64,000 bases of DNA, taken from contig NZ_CP010835.1 of NCBI RefSeq assembly GCF_001577775.1, forward strand, positions 868,001-932,000, given 5' to 3'. A program made the translations under genes and the position numbers. The notes under the pieces are model-generated. The model saw nothing but the letters and a program-made list of their open reading frames with translations. It was not told the DNA's origin and searched no databases. This document shows positions 40,097 to 48,862 of this stretch, piece after piece; positions within the stretch are counted from its first letter, which is position 1; each line of letters begins with the position of its first letter. Origin of the DNA: Pyrococcus kukulkanii. GTDB taxonomy: Archaea > Methanobacteriota_B > Thermococci > Thermococcales > Thermococcaceae.

Positions 40097-41317
40097 GACA
40101 AGTATCAAAGCTAGGATAAGTGGAATTGTCGTTGAGTACAGCATTAGTTCGAAGCTTATATCTGCCAAATACCCGCCCAGTAGGGGGCCAACTACCCATC
40201 CAAGGCTCATCATGGTGTTGAGTAGACCCATCCCCTGACCTCTCTCAGTTGAAGGAACCCTTTTGGCAACGTACGTTGAAGAGGAGCTTATTATCATCGC
40301 CCACTTTATTCCGGAGATTATGCATACAAGGGTCATGAGCTCAACGGAATTTGCCCACGCGTAACCTAAGAAAGTGAATATGTATCCAACTATGGAAATT
40401 TTGTAAAATAGCCCTTCTCCATACTTATCTATTAGTCTCCCAATCGCAAGGGAGCTTAAAGCTGCAGCTAAGGAGTCAATACCAAAGAACAGGCCAACGA
40501 ATTCCTCTCCAAACTTCTCTTGGAAGTATACGGAGACCGTTGAGTAGACCTCACCAGAAGCTATCATTGCCAAGAACACCGAAAAGTAAAATAACCCTAG
40601 CTTTCCCCTCATTAACCTTTTGAACGCTAATTTCGTTAGCTCAGCCCTTTCAGATTCTCTCCCCTCCTGTACTATTATCAATCTCTCCCCTCTCTTTCTT
40701 GGTCTCTCCTTCTCCTTTATTGGAATTAGGAATAGTATTGAGAGCACCGAAAATGCGGAAGCTATGAAGAATGAACTCCTAACGTCCATGCTCTTCACTA
40801 TGTAGCTTCCCAGGAAGTTGCCAGCCATGTAGCCCATGTTCTCGACGAAGCTGAAGAAGCCAAAAGCCGAACCTACCTTTGTTGAGAGCTCTGAGATTAG
40901 GGCTGAGTGAGCTGGAGCCATGGAGGCACTCAAAGCTCCTTGCATGGCTCTAAATCCAAGTAGGAGGATCGGAGTTGTTATAAAAGCTATTACGGCGTAA
41001 GTTGTTGCTGAGGAGAGTATTCCTAGGGCTATGAAGGGCTTTCTCTTCCCTATCCTATCTGAGAGGTAGCCGAAGGGATATTGGAAAACTGTGGATGTTA
41101 TATTGAAGACAACGCTAAGCATTCCAACAAGGAACACCGTCCCCCCAATTATCCTCATGTACACCGTGAGGTAAGGGAATGCTATTCCCCAAGATAGATT
41201 GGCGAAAAACATTGCTATGGCAAAGAAAAGCATGTTTTTTCTTGTTATACTTTTCTTTCGAACTTTCCTTGCCTTTTCGTTTATTCCCTGGAGCGTCGCT
41301 GCTTTCCTGGGCTTCAT
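40085..41317 (-). CDS. MFS family efflux-type transporter
   Basis: A 410-residue protein with 12 predicted helices and a basic N-terminal tail (KPRKAATLQGINEKARKVRKK). The loop after helix 2, GYLSDRIGKRKPF, is MFS motif A (G-x-L-a-D-r-x-G-r-r/k), and RAMQGALSASMAPAHSALIS resembles the helix 5 region of drug:H+ exporters. ATG 41317 follows GGTGGTTATA; the in-frame GTG nine bases earlier is inside that site. It converges on the GINS gene with a 12-base overlap. Confidence 0.85.
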   Translation of the reverse strand: MKPRKAATLQGINEKARKVRKKSITRKNMLFFAIAMFFANLSWGIAFPYLTVYMRIIGGTVFLVGMLSVVFNITSTVFQYPFGYLSDRIGKRKPFIALGILSSATTYAVIAFITTPILLLGFRAMQGALSASMAPAHSALISELSTKVGSAFGFFSFVENMGYMAGNFLGSYIVKSMDVRSSFFIASAFSVLSILFLIPIKEKERPRKRGERLIIVQEGRESERAELTKLAFKRLMRGKLGLFYFSVFLAMIASGEVYSTVSVYFQEKFGEEFVGLFFGIDSLAAALSSLAIGRLIDKYGEGLFYKISIVGYIFTFLGYAWANSVELMTLVCIISGIKWAMIISSSSTYVAKRVPSTERGQGMGLLNTMMSLGWVVGPLLGGYLADISFELMLYSTTIPLILALILVLKA

Positions 41318-41364
41318 TATAACCACCTTCTGAACGTTTAATCAAGAACCATATAGGGGTAAAG

Positions 41365-41372
41365 CTTATAAG
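41365..41372 (+). promoter_or_regulatory. TATA box of tRNA-Trp
   Basis: CTTATAAG lies about 30 bases upstream of the first base of the mature tRNA, the usual place for an archaeal tRNA promoter. Confidence 0.55.
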
Positions 41373-41400
41373 CTCATCGGGTGCTAAAGCTAAATCGAGT

Positions 41401-41549
41401 GGGGGCGTGGTGTAGCCTGGTCCATCATCGCGGGCTCCAGAGGCCATGAGGACAGGCGGGTTTGCTGACCTCGGGGCGTGATGAACCTTTGGAGCCCCGA
41501 GGGCCGGAGAAACCCGCGGACCGGGGTTCAAATCCCCGCGCCCCCACCA
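41401..41549 (+). tRNA. trnW: tRNA-Trp(CCA), intron-containing, CCA encoded
   Basis: Acceptor stem GGGGGCG (41401-41407) pairs with CGCCCCC (41539-41545); discriminator A and CCA follow (41546-41549). Exon 1 is 41401-41440 and exon 2 is 41512-41549. After splicing, the anticodon stem GCGGG/CCCGC closes a seven-base loop CUCCAGA with anticodon CCA. The bulge-helix-bulge needed for splicing is visible: CUCC pairs with GGAG (41506-41509), with three-base bulges AGA and AAA on either side. The intron is a C/D-box RNA. Confidence 0.96.
41441..41511 (+). ncRNA. C/D-box guide RNA inside the tRNA-Trp intron
   Basis: The 71-base intron has box C AUGAGGA (41446-41452), D' CUGA (41465-41468), C' GUGAUGA (41478-41484) and D CCGA (41497-41500). 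The guide before D, UGGAGCC, pairs with GGCUCCA of exon 1 so that the fifth base from the box lies on C34. The guide before D', GCGGGUUU, pairs with AAACCCGC across the 3' splice junction, placing position 39 opposite the fifth base. This matches the known euryarchaeal intron-guided 2'-O-methylation of positions 34 and 39. Confidence 0.93.
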
Positions 41550-41558
41550 TCTAACTCC

Positions 41559-42239
41559 TTAATCATGGAGTGCTAACTTAACGGCTACTTCTGCAATAAC
41601 ATCCATCGGATCTACCAATCTAGCTTTTAGGTCGTCCTGCCTCAAAACAACACTGACCTCCGTGCACCCCGCTATTATACAGTCTGCACCTTTTCTCTCT
41701 AGCTCCCTAGCTACGTTAAGCAGGATCTTCCTCCCAAGCTTTACATTCCCAGCCTTGACACCTTCGTATATTCCCCTCATAACATCCTCTTGGTTTTCGG
41801 GTAGAATTACCTCAATTCCATACTTCTCTAGGGCTTTATGGTAAACTTTACTTACTATCGTTCCAGTTGTTGCAATAAGCCCTGCTTTTCTGCATCCAAT
41901 CTCGCTAAGCATCCTTGCAGTCTCCTCTACCATGCTAATAATTGGTATTCCTATCTCCTTTTGTATGTCCTCTATGAATGCATGCGCGGTGTTGCAGGGC
42001 ATTATTATAAAGTCTGCTCCACACTCCTCGAGCTTTTTTGCAGTCCAAATAAGCTGGGGCCTTGGATCTTCTCCCTTCCCCAGGATAAAAGCCGTCCTGT
42101 CAGGTATTTGGGGGTTATTATAGATTATTATCTTGGGATGGTCCTGATCCCTCTTTGCTGGGGTTTTTTCAACGATTCTCCTGAAGAGCTCAACTGTAGC
42201 AAGGGGACCCATCCCACCTAGTATTCCTATAACCCTCAT
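41559..42239 (-). CDS. Aspartate racemase
   Basis: A 226-residue PLP-independent racemase, orthologous to the structurally known Pyrococcus aspartate racemase (228 residues). The catalytic cysteine pair is Cys82 in MPCNTAH and Cys192 in [16 protein letters not shown] opens the N-terminal domain. It interconverts L- and D-aspartate. ATG 42239 overlaps the stop of the cobalamin adenosyltransferase gene by four bases; it is the last gene of a minus-strand operon that converges on tRNA-Trp. Confidence 0.93.
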   Translation of the reverse strand: MRVIGILGGMGPLATVELFRRIVEKTPAKRDQDHPKIIIYNNPQIPDRTAFILGKGEDPRPQLIWTAKKLEECGADFIIMPCNTAHAFIEDIQKEIGIPIISMVEETARMLSEIGCRKAGLIATTGTIVSKVYHKALEKYGIEVILPENQEDVMRGIYEGVKAGNVKLGRKILLNVARELERKGADCIIAGCTEVSVVLRQDDLKARLVDPMDVIAEVAVKLALHD

Positions 42240-42751
42240 TTTGCCTCCCTCAGCTTCCCTTCTTTCATCTCAATCTCCCTAGCTAGAAGAAAGAGGAGGT
42301 CGCTTAGCCTATTCAAGTAAATCAAGGCCCATCTCCCAATTCCATATTCCCTGAGAACGGTCACAACCCTCCTCTCTGCCCTTCTCGCTATGGTTCTACA
42401 CACATCAAGCTTGGCACTCGCCACCGTGCCTCCCGGAAGAACGAAGCTTTTCAGCTCTATTCTCTCTTCATAATCCCTTATCAGGCTTTCAAGCCAATCG
42501 ATCTCTTCCCTTCCAACGCCTTTAAACTGGCCTTTGCTGCCCAGCTCTCCCATTATTCTGTATAGGTGAGCCTGAACTTTATCCAGTATCTCCCTAACCT
42601 GCTCGTCGACATAGTGCCTTGCTTCTCCCAAGAAGCTCGTTAGTTCATCTATAGTACCATTGGCTTCAGTTATTGGAGAGTCCTTCCAAACTTCATCTCC
42701 TCCAAAAAGCCTCGTGGTTCCCTTATCTCCGACCTTCGTCGTAACTTTCAT
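42236..42751 (-). CDS. Cob(I)alamin adenosyltransferase, PduO type
   Basis: A 171-residue enzyme that moves the adenosyl group of ATP to cob(I)alamin. Motifs: the N-terminal ATP-binding [14 protein letters not shown], the central [20 protein letters not shown], and [14 protein letters not shown] with the catalytic Arg residues. GGTGATGAT precedes ATG 42751 immediately, which excludes the longer in-frame reading. It would supply B12 coenzyme for B12-dependent mutases or ribonucleotide reductase. It is coupled to aspartate racemase. Confidence 0.92.
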   Translation of the reverse strand: MKVTTKVGDKGTTRLFGGDEVWKDSPITEANGTIDELTSFLGEARHYVDEQVREILDKVQAHLYRIMGELGSKGQFKGVGREEIDWLESLIRDYEERIELKSFVLPGGTVASAKLDVCRTIARRAERRVVTVLREYGIGRWALIYLNRLSDLLFLLAREIEMKEGKLREAK

Positions 42752-42771
42752 ATCATCACCGAATAAATAGT

Positions 42772-43710
42772 TCACTTAGCCAAGAAAAGCTTAACTACGA
42801 GGTCATCCCCCTCCCAGTACGCGTACGTCCAGAACGCCTTGTAGGTTTGTAAATCTTTACTCACTTCACTGTCCCCTATAATGGTCTCGGCGAGCATTGT
42901 GGCGTACTGCTGGAGAAATATGGGATTGTAAGATATCCTGAGCATTTTAAACCTGAATACCCACACCTTCTTTTCTGAGAATCCTGGGGGAATTGTAACC
43001 CTTAGCTCTTCCCTGGGGAAGAGACCTGTTTTCCTCCTAAATATTTTTGCTGTCTCCTTACTTAGCTTGAAGGCGTCGTAGTAGGTGGGGGTATAATCGT
43101 TCTCCCTAAACCTGTCAACTCCCCAGATACCCATGTACGATACGTTTCCTGGGGTGTTAAGCATGTAAACTTCAGCAAACGTTATAACTTTACCATTGTA
43201 GGCAAAGCTTTCCCAGTAGCTCCCCAAATCGTGTGGGGGGAGCTTTTGGTCGAGAATGAATGTGTAATCACCGATCTCTACCGCGACAGCGGAGTGTAGC
43301 GTTGGTGTCTCCGAGAAATGGATTACCAAAACGTAAATCGGAGTTACATTTAAGGCCAGAAGAATCCCCGCTGTAAGGACGGTGTAGTCAGTGCAGACCC
43401 CTTTTCTAATCTTTAAAAATTCCGAGGGCCTTAGTATGATGCTCGAATTCTTGAAATCATCGTACCTAAGATTTTCCTCCTCCCACTTGAGAATGTTCCA
43501 GATTGTCCATTCAAGGCTTTCGTTCTTGAATTTTGCTGAAAGATTAGCTAAAAGGTCCCAATCCTGGGGGATGTAACAGGTTAAAGCGAGAGTCAAGTTT
43601 GACGTTAGGCATTCCTGGGGCTCATTAGTGGTCTCTGTAAATTTGTTTCTCTGAAGGCATCCCGATGAGATAAGGAGAATCAACAATACGATTACTGCTA
43701 GTTTCCTCAT
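42772..43710 (-). CDS. Predicted lipoprotein with transglutaminase-like domain
   Basis: A 312-residue exported protein. The signal peptide LAVIVLLILLISSGC ends in a lipobox with Cys18, suggesting membrane anchoring. The core contains RKGVCTDYTVLTAGIL with the catalytic Cys, followed by HSAVAVEIGDYTFILDQ with His and Asp in the order of the papain-like transglutaminase fold. The C-terminal third is not recognised. ATG 43710 is one base after the LysO-C stop, after GGTGGATAG. Proteolytic or structural role on the cell surface is inferred. Confidence 0.78.
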   Translation of the reverse strand: MRKLAVIVLLILLISSGCLQRNKFTETTNEPQECLTSNLTLALTCYIPQDWDLLANLSAKFKNESLEWTIWNILKWEEENLRYDDFKNSSIILRPSEFLKIRKGVCTDYTVLTAGILLALNVTPIYVLVIHFSETPTLHSAVAVEIGDYTFILDQKLPPHDLGSYWESFAYNGKVITFAEVYMLNTPGNVSYMGIWGVDRFRENDYTPTYYDAFKLSKETAKIFRRKTGLFPREELRVTIPPGFSEKKVWVFRFKMLRISYNPIFLQQYATMLAETIIGDSEVSKDLQTYKAFWTYAYWEGDDLVVKLFLAK

Positions 43711-43711
43711 T

Positions 43712-44305
43712 CTATCCACCAGCCGCAATTGAGGCGAGGAGCGGGACAATAACTGGGACTAGGAGAGAAAGTATAAAGCCATGAATGAAGGCGATCATCG
43801 TTATCTCCTTACCACCGAACTTGACGATTACGGGAAGAGTTGAATCCATCGTCGTTGCTCCGCCAATGGAGATCGAAGGTTCTTTGCCGAGCATATTAGC
43901 GAAGAATGGATACAAGATCACGGTAAATACCTCCCTGAGGAAATTAGCGAGGAACCCTATGATGCCATAAAAAGCTGAGTACTGGGCCAGGATGGGGCCG
44001 GTAAGGGAATACCACCCAACTCCAGCAACAACGGGAATAGCCCATTTTAGAGGGATATTTAAAATGATTCCTCCAATAACACCTCCAATTAGAGAGCCAA
44101 TTAACGTGGCTATGGGAAGAAGCAGACTCTTCACGCTTAGACTTTTCTTCATCTCGGCCCATCTGCCGTGGAGCCCTATGTCAAGGCCTATGATGAAAAT
44201 TAGGAGATAAAGGGCAAGCTCATACAGCCCCTCCGCCTTCACTCCCATTTTTCCCAGTATGTACCCCGCTATTAGGGAAGCTATAACGGCCACAGTGAAC
44301 CTCAC
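43712..44305 (-). CDS. LysO (DUF340) family lysine exporter, C-terminal half
   Basis: A membrane protein of about 197 residues with five to six helices. It corresponds to the second part of LysO lysine exporters: the segments AGVGWYSLTGPILAQY and IGGATTMDSTLPVIVKFGG are conserved there. Here it is separate from the N-terminal half; GTG 44305 overlaps the stop of that upstream gene (GTGA) and follows GGAGGGGGAT. Together they probably form one exporter. Confidence 0.8.
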   Translation of the reverse strand: MRFTVAVIASLIAGYILGKMGVKAEGLYELALYLLIFIIGLDIGLHGRWAEMKKSLSVKSLLLPIATLIGSLIGGVIGGIILNIPLKWAIPVVAGVGWYSLTGPILAQYSAFYGIIGFLANFLREVFTVILYPFFANMLGKEPSISIGGATTMDSTLPVIVKFGGKEITMIAFIHGFILSLLVPVIVPLLASIAAGG

Positions 44306-44547
44306 TTTATCCCCCTCCACAAAACCTTCGCCGCGCCAATACTCCCTGCAACTGCAAATAGCATTAATGTGAGGGAGTAAAGAACGGCCTTTGTCGCACT
44401 GACCTCAACCTCTCCAGCCTTTATCCCCATAAGGAATACAAGAGCAATTACTGATGCAGACATTAAAACTTCGGTATTAACCTTTACTTTATTTCTTAGC
44501 AGGTATCCCAGGATGATCCCCAAGATTAGTGGAATCAGGAAGTTCAT
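44302..44547 (-). CDS. LysO family exporter, N-terminal half
   Basis: An 81-residue membrane protein with three helices corresponding to the N-terminal part of LysO (LILGIILGYLLRNKVKVN and ASVIALVFLMGIKAGE). The stop is overlapped by the GTG of the C-terminal half. The start ATG 44547 overlaps the stop of the protease gene by four bases. The gene seems to be naturally split with a ribosome site for each part, so both halves are probably made. Confidence 0.78.
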   Translation of the reverse strand: MNFLIPLILGIILGYLLRNKVKVNTEVLMSASVIALVFLMGIKAGEVEVSATKAVLYSLTLMLFAVAGSIGAAKVLWRGIK

Positions 44548-44984
44548 CTTGCTATCTCCTCCACGAGTTTTACCGCCCTTGGAATAGCCCTCTCAACGCT
44601 TTCACTGAGTTCAAGGCCAAGCTTTATCTTCTTAATAGTTATCCCAACGAAGTGTATCTCAGCACTTCTCAGCCTTTCGTCGAGGGCCATTAAGAGCTTA
44701 AGCCCTTCTATGGCACCCATAAAGTGGGCGCTCCTGATTTCCGCCTTCAATCTTGAGAACACTTCCTCTCCTTTGAGGTGAATAACCTCTCCAGGATTTT
44801 CTGAAAGAACCGCATCGATAATTATAATTCTCTCTTCTCCCTGGTAAACCCTCTGAAGTGAGAAAATGTCAGTCCCCAGCTCCTCTACCCTGTAGCCCTT
44901 CTCCTTTAGTACCCTGCCTATCTTTATCCCTACTCCATCGTCACCCATGACCTCATTTCCAAGTGCAACTATTAGCGTTCTCAT
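44544..44984 (-). CDS. Hydrogenase maturation protease family (HyaD/HycI)
   Basis: A 146-residue endopeptidase. It opens with TLIVALGNEVMGDDGVG, with the metal-binding Glu/Asp pair of hydrogenase maturation proteases, and has IDAVLSENPGEVIHL with the second Asp and SAHFMG with the His ligand. These enzymes trim the C-terminus of NiFe-hydrogenase large subunits. The start ATG 44984 has no ribosome site but lies 27 bases from a TTTAAATA box, so it appears leaderless. First gene of an operon without hydrogenase genes. Confidence 0.88.
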   Translation of the reverse strand: MRTLIVALGNEVMGDDGVGIKIGRVLKEKGYRVEELGTDIFSLQRVYQGEERIIIIDAVLSENPGEVIHLKGEEVFSRLKAEIRSAHFMGAIEGLKLLMALDERLRSAEIHFVGITIKKIKLGLELSESVERAIPRAVKLVEEIAR

Positions 44985-45006
44985 CAAAATTTGAAAAAGA
45001 AATAGA

Positions 45007-45016
45007 GTATTTAAAG
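45007..45016 (-). promoter_or_regulatory. TATA box of the protease-LysO operon
   Basis: On the minus strand GCTTTAAATAC ends about 25 bases before ATG 44984, consistent with transcription starting at the start codon. Confidence 0.5.
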
Positions 45017-45035
45017 CTGAAGTCAAGAAGAAAAG

Positions 45036-45440
45036 TCACTTCAATACTGGCCTAAACTTATAACCGTACAGTATTATTCCGTCCTCGTCGAATTCCCTAA
45101 TCTTTCTGGTTACCATCTCTACTTCCATGCCCTCCTTAATTTCATCTGGATCGACGTCAGTTAGCTGGGCCAGTATTACCGGCCCCTCCTCAAGCTGTAT
45201 TAGTGCTATTGGATATGGCTTGTAGTACTCGAAACCACTTGGCGGATTCCTAACTAATGTCCATGATATGACTTTACCCTTGCCACTGAATTGGAAGTCC
45301 TCAACGTTCCTGCTACCACAAACTGGGCAGACGGGTCTCTTCGGGAAGAACACATGGCCGTTCTCACACTTTCCTCCAATTAACCTGTATTTCTCCTTGA
45401 AGTGCCTCCAGTAACGGGAAACCTGCATGGGCTTCCCCAT
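45036..45440 (-). CDS. DUF35 zinc-ribbon/OB-fold acyl-CoA scaffold protein
   Basis: A 134-residue protein with a rubredoxin-like zinc ribbon (CENGHVFFPKRPVCPVCGS, four ligands) and a C-terminal OB fold (GKVISWTLVRNPP...). In archaea this protein joins thiolase and HMG-CoA synthase in one complex that passes acetoacetyl-CoA between active sites. Here it is the third gene of precisely that operon, following the thiolase by one base. GGAGGGT precedes ATG 45440. Confidence 0.9.
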   Translation of the reverse strand: MGKPMQVSRYWRHFKEKYRLIGGKCENGHVFFPKRPVCPVCGSRNVEDFQFSGKGKVISWTLVRNPPSGFEYYKPYPIALIQLEEGPVILAQLTDVDPDEIKEGMEVEMVTRKIREFDEDGIILYGYKFRPVLK

Positions 45441-45441
45441 T

Positions 45442-46608
45442 TCAGACCCTCCTTAAAACAGTGACAGTTATATTTGATCCTGTTCCACCAATATTCTGCG
45501 TAACTCCAACCTCGGCATCTGGAACCTGAATTCCATCTGGTGCCTCTCCTCTTAGCTGAAGCACTGCCTCCACTGTCTGGTAAACTCCGGTAGCCCCAAC
45601 TGGGTGTCCCCTTGCCTTAAGTCCTCCCATTGTCTGGATTGGATAGTCTCCATCAATCGTTATCTGCCCCTCCTTAGCGAGTTTTGCCCCCTCTCCCTTC
45701 TTTGCCGCACCCAATGCCTCCAAGCTTAGAGCGGCCATGACAGTAAAGGCATCATGAACTTCAAAGAAGTCTATCTCATCAACCGTAACTCCGGCCATCT
45801 TGTAGGCCCTCTCAGCGGCGATCTTTGCGGCTTTAAGCGTGAGTAAGTCTTCCCTGTTGGCGAGGTTTATTGTGTCAACGGCCCTTCCCATTCCCGCGAT
45901 TTCAACCCACTTCTCTTTAGGGATTCCAAGCTCCTTGGCTTTCTCCGGAGTTGTTATTATCACGGCAGCAGCTCCATCACATACTGGGGAAGCATCGAAC
46001 AGCTTCAGCGGATCTGCAACGTAGGGGCTCTTCATGACGGTATCGACAGTTATTGGTTTCTTAAACATTGCATAGGGATTCTTTGCACCGTTGGCATGAG
46101 CATTTACTGCGAACAATGCTAGGTCTTCCTCCGTGTACCCGTAGGTGTTCATATAGTGCCTCATTATCAAGGCGTTAAGGGCTACAAAGCTCGCCCCATG
46201 GAACAACTCCCATTCAGCATCGCTCGCATAGGCTAGGTATCTTGTGGCATCGCTTGGCCATGCGTCGGTCATCTTTTCAACTCCGACAACGAGAACGACA
46301 TCCTCAAGACCGCTCAGCACGGCTTTTGCCCCCTCTTGAACGGCGGCTCCTCCGGAAGCACAGGCAGCTTCAATCTTTACCGCAGGTATATTTCCAAGGC
46401 CAGCCCAGTCAGCTATTAACGCTCCAAGGTTTTCCTGTTCAACAAAAGGCCCGGAAGCCATGTTGCCCACGTAAAGCGAATCGACCTTGTCTATGCCGGC
46501 ATCATCCATGGCGTTGAGGATTGCTTCAACCGCGAGATCTCTGAGTGAGAGCTTCCAGTGCTCCCCAACTGGGGTCATTCCAACTCCAACAATAACTGCT
46601 TTCCTCAT
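45442..46608 (-). CDS. Acetyl-CoA C-acetyltransferase (thiolase)
   Basis: A 388-residue archaeal thiolase that condenses two acetyl-CoA to acetoacetyl-CoA, the first step of the mevalonate route to isoprenoid lipids. The nucleophile is Cys83 in AACASGGAAV; EVHDAFTVMAALSLEALG and RGHPVGATGVYQTVE contain the catalytic His residues. The second Cys of classical thiolases is replaced as usual in archaeal enzymes. GAGGTGATT precedes ATG 46608; HMG-CoA synthase lies 10 bases upstream. Confidence 0.93.
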   Translation of the reverse strand: MRKAVIVGVGMTPVGEHWKLSLRDLAVEAILNAMDDAGIDKVDSLYVGNMASGPFVEQENLGALIADWAGLGNIPAVKIEAACASGGAAVQEGAKAVLSGLEDVVLVVGVEKMTDAWPSDATRYLAYASDAEWELFHGASFVALNALIMRHYMNTYGYTEEDLALFAVNAHANGAKNPYAMFKKPITVDTVMKSPYVADPLKLFDASPVCDGAAAVIITTPEKAKELGIPKEKWVEIAGMGRAVDTINLANREDLLTLKAAKIAAERAYKMAGVTVDEIDFFEVHDAFTVMAALSLEALGAAKKGEGAKLAKEGQITIDGDYPIQTMGGLKARGHPVGATGVYQTVEAVLQLRGEAPDGIQVPDAEVGVTQNIGGTGSNITVTVLRRV

Positions 46609-46618
46609 TTAAATCACC

Positions 46619-47668
46619 TCAAAGTATGTATTTTCTTCTCGCCTTGGCGTATAGTGCGTAGTCGATGATCTTCCTCCTCTTTATGTAATCCTCAACTTTT
46701 GGGGCAAGATCTCTCTTTTCCTCAATTGCATCCTGAACAACTATGCTGAACGCATCGCTTCCGGCTCCTGAACCGAATGAGACCCAAAGTATCCTATCCC
46801 CAGGCTTTGCAATGTCGAGAACCGCAGAAATTCCTACCATCGTTGCTCCGCTGTACGTGTTTCCAATCCTTCCGGTTAAAAGCCCAGGGAGAACTTTTTC
46901 CTTAGGTATTCCTAATATTTTGGCCACTGTAAGCGGGAACTTGACGTTTGGTTGATGGAATACTGCATAGTCGAAGTCGCTTGGCTTTAAACCGAGCTCA
47001 TCCATTAGCGTCTTCGCTGCAGTTATTATGTGATGGAAGTACGCTGGCTCTCCTGTGAACCTGTTCCCGTGCCTGGGGTAGTGCTCATGTTGCCTCCTCC
47101 AGAAGTCGGGAGTATCGGTAACATATGAGTAGCTCCCTTCGAAGTACGCTAGGGTTTCATTATTCTTCTCTCCAATTATAAAAGCTGCTCCTCCAGCTCC
47201 GGCAGTGAATTCGAGGTGATCGGCTGGTCTACCCTGGGCGGTATCCGCTCCTATTGCCATCGCATATTCGGCCATTCCTGAGGCCACGAAGCCTATTGCT
47301 GCCTGCAATGCTTCGGTTCCTGCTTTACATGCGAATTCAAAATCAGCAGCCTCTAAATCGGGAGTTGCCCCAATAGCTTCAGCTATTATCGTTGACGAGG
47401 GCTTGACCGCGTAAGGCTTGCTCTCGCTTCCAAACCATATTGCTCTTATCTTCCTGGGGTCGATTTTAGCCCTCTTAAGGGCATTCCTTGCAGCTTCAAT
47501 TCCTATGGTTACGGCATCCTCATCAAGACCAGGGACTGCCTTCTCCTCGATTGGGAAGCTTGAAACTCCCCAAACCCTACCTATCTCTTCATTCCTGATC
47601 CTGTACATTGGTACGTAGGCACCGTAACCAACAATACCTACGTCTTTCGCTGGCTTCAGCAGTTTCAT
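46619..47668 (-). CDS. Hydroxymethylglutaryl-CoA synthase
   Basis: A 349-residue enzyme that adds acetyl-CoA to acetoacetyl-CoA to give HMG-CoA. The nucleophile is Cys114 in [11 protein letters not shown], the His is in [10 protein letters not shown], and [10 protein letters not shown] is another conserved loop. Length is typical for the archaeal form. AGGTGATG precedes ATG 47668. First gene of the HMGS-thiolase-DUF35 operon, divergent from the POR/VOR operon, which provides acetyl-CoA. Confidence 0.95.
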   Translation of the reverse strand: MKLLKPAKDVGIVGYGAYVPMYRIRNEEIGRVWGVSSFPIEEKAVPGLDEDAVTIGIEAARNALKRAKIDPRKIRAIWFGSESKPYAVKPSSTIIAEAIGATPDLEAADFEFACKAGTEALQAAIGFVASGMAEYAMAIGADTAQGRPADHLEFTAGAGGAAFIIGEKNNETLAYFEGSYSYVTDTPDFWRRQHEHYPRHGNRFTGEPAYFHHIITAAKTLMDELGLKPSDFDYAVFHQPNVKFPLTVAKILGIPKEKVLPGLLTGRIGNTYSGATMVGISAVLDIAKPGDRILWVSFGSGAGSDAFSIVVQDAIEEKRDLAPKVEDYIKRRKIIDYALYAKARRKYIL

Positions 47669-47722
47669 TCACATCACCTTAGTGAATTTTCATGAGAACG
47701 GGCTTTCGTATTTGGAGGATGT

Positions 47723-47752
47723 GAATTATATAAAAGGCTTTCGGTGAAAGCC
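47723..47752 (-). promoter_or_regulatory. HMG-CoA synthase promoter with a palindrome over the BRE
   Basis: Read on the minus strand, CTTTTATATAATTC (centred near 47730) is a clear TATA box about 60 bases before ATG 47668. Immediately upstream, at 47736-47752, is a perfect palindrome GGCTTTC-GGT-GAAAGCC that covers the TFB recognition element. A repressor bound there would block TFB. Confidence 0.5.
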
Positions 47753-47839
47753 AAAACGTCATTCGTTGATTATCGAATATATAGAATAAACCATTTTCAA
47801 CCAAAAGTTTGACAATTGACGTGATCATTTTCACTCTCC

Positions 47840-47860
47840 ACCGAAAACTAAATAAATGGA
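47840..47860 (+). promoter_or_regulatory. POR/VOR operon promoter
   Basis: CCGAAAACTAAATAAATGG contains a BRE-like CGAAAAC and an AT-rich TATA box about 60-70 bases before ATG 47920. The resulting leader would carry the AAGGAGG ribosome site. Confidence 0.4.
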
Positions 47861-47919
47861 ACTCCATCAAACTAAAAATGACCCAGATTAATTTGAAAAA
47901 ATTTTAAGGAGGCTTGAAG

Positions 47920-48477
47920 ATGATAGAGATTCGTTTTCACGGTAGAGGTGGACAAGGTGCCGTTACAGCTGCAAACATTCTTGCAGAAGCAGCATTTCTA
48001 GAGGGCAAGTACGTTCAAGCTTTCCCATTCTTCGGTGTTGAAAGGAGAGGTGCTCCAGTTACCGCATTTACCAGGATAGACGACAAGCCCATTAGGATCA
48101 AGACCCAGATCTATGAGCCCGATATAGTGGTGGTTCTTGACCCAAGCCTCCTTGAGACCGTCGATGTTACTGCTGGCCTTAAGGATAATGGGATCGTGAT
48201 AATAAACACCGAGAAGAGTAAAGAGGAAGTCCTTGAGAAGCTCAAGAAGAAGCCAAAGAAGTTGGCCCTAGTTGATGCTACCACGATAGCCCTTGAGGTT
48301 CTTGGCCTCCCAATTACGAATACTGCAATTCTTGGCGCTGTTGCGAAGGCTACTGGGCTAGTTAAGGTAGACAGTATCAAGGAGGCAATTAAGAACACAT
48401 TCTCTGGAGAACTTGGAGAAAAGAACGCTAAAGCTGCCCAAGAGGCTTTTGAAAAGACTCAAATATTCGAACTCTGA
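47920..48477 (+). CDS. porG: Shared gamma subunit of pyruvate and 2-ketoisovalerate ferredoxin oxidoreductase
   Basis: A 185-residue subunit common to POR and VOR. It opens [20 protein letters not shown], the gamma-domain signature, and contains [14 protein letters not shown] 47920 follows AAGGAGG by seven bases; this start gives the same length as in P. furiosus. First gene of a seven-gene operon; POR makes acetyl-CoA from pyruvate and VOR makes branched acyl-CoA from 2-ketoacids, both reducing ferredoxin in the cytosol. Confidence 0.96.
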
Positions 48478-48533
48478 ATTTCCCTAAATTTTTACACTAA
48501 TATGGATTCCTCAAGCCTGATGAGGTGATTACC

Positions 48534-48851
48534 GTGAATACGTTATTTGGAAAAATCAAAGAAGAAGCAAAACAAATTTCTCCAAAGTCAGTAGAGGAAT
48601 ATCCTGAAGCCCCCATAAGTCTTGGAACAACCTTAATTAACTTTACAGGTGACTGGAGAACATTCATGCCTGTTATTGACGAATCTAAGTGTGTAAAGTG
48701 TTATATTTGTTGGAAGTTTTGTCCTGAGCCTGCAATATACATAAAGCCAGATGGAATGGTTGCAGTAGATTATGACTATTGTAAAGGTTGCGGGATTTGT
48801 GCAAATGAATGTCCAACTAAGGCAATTGCGATGGTTAGAGAGGAGAAGTGA
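48534..48851 (+). CDS. vorD: 2-ketoisovalerate ferredoxin oxidoreductase delta subunit
   Basis: A 105-residue ferredoxin-like subunit with two [4Fe-4S] motifs: CVKCYICWKFCPEP and CKGCGICANECPT. It starts at GTG 48534, preceded by GAGGTGATTACC, giving the normal length. It carries electrons from the TPP site to ferredoxin. It is followed by vorA, whose ribosome site overlaps its stop. Confidence 0.95.
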   Translation: MNTLFGKIKEEAKQISPKSVEEYPEAPISLGTTLINFTGDWRTFMPVIDESKCVKCYICWKFCPEPAIYIKPDGMVAVDYDYCKGCGICANECPTKAIAMVREEK

Positions 48852-48862
48852 GGTGTCAAAGT

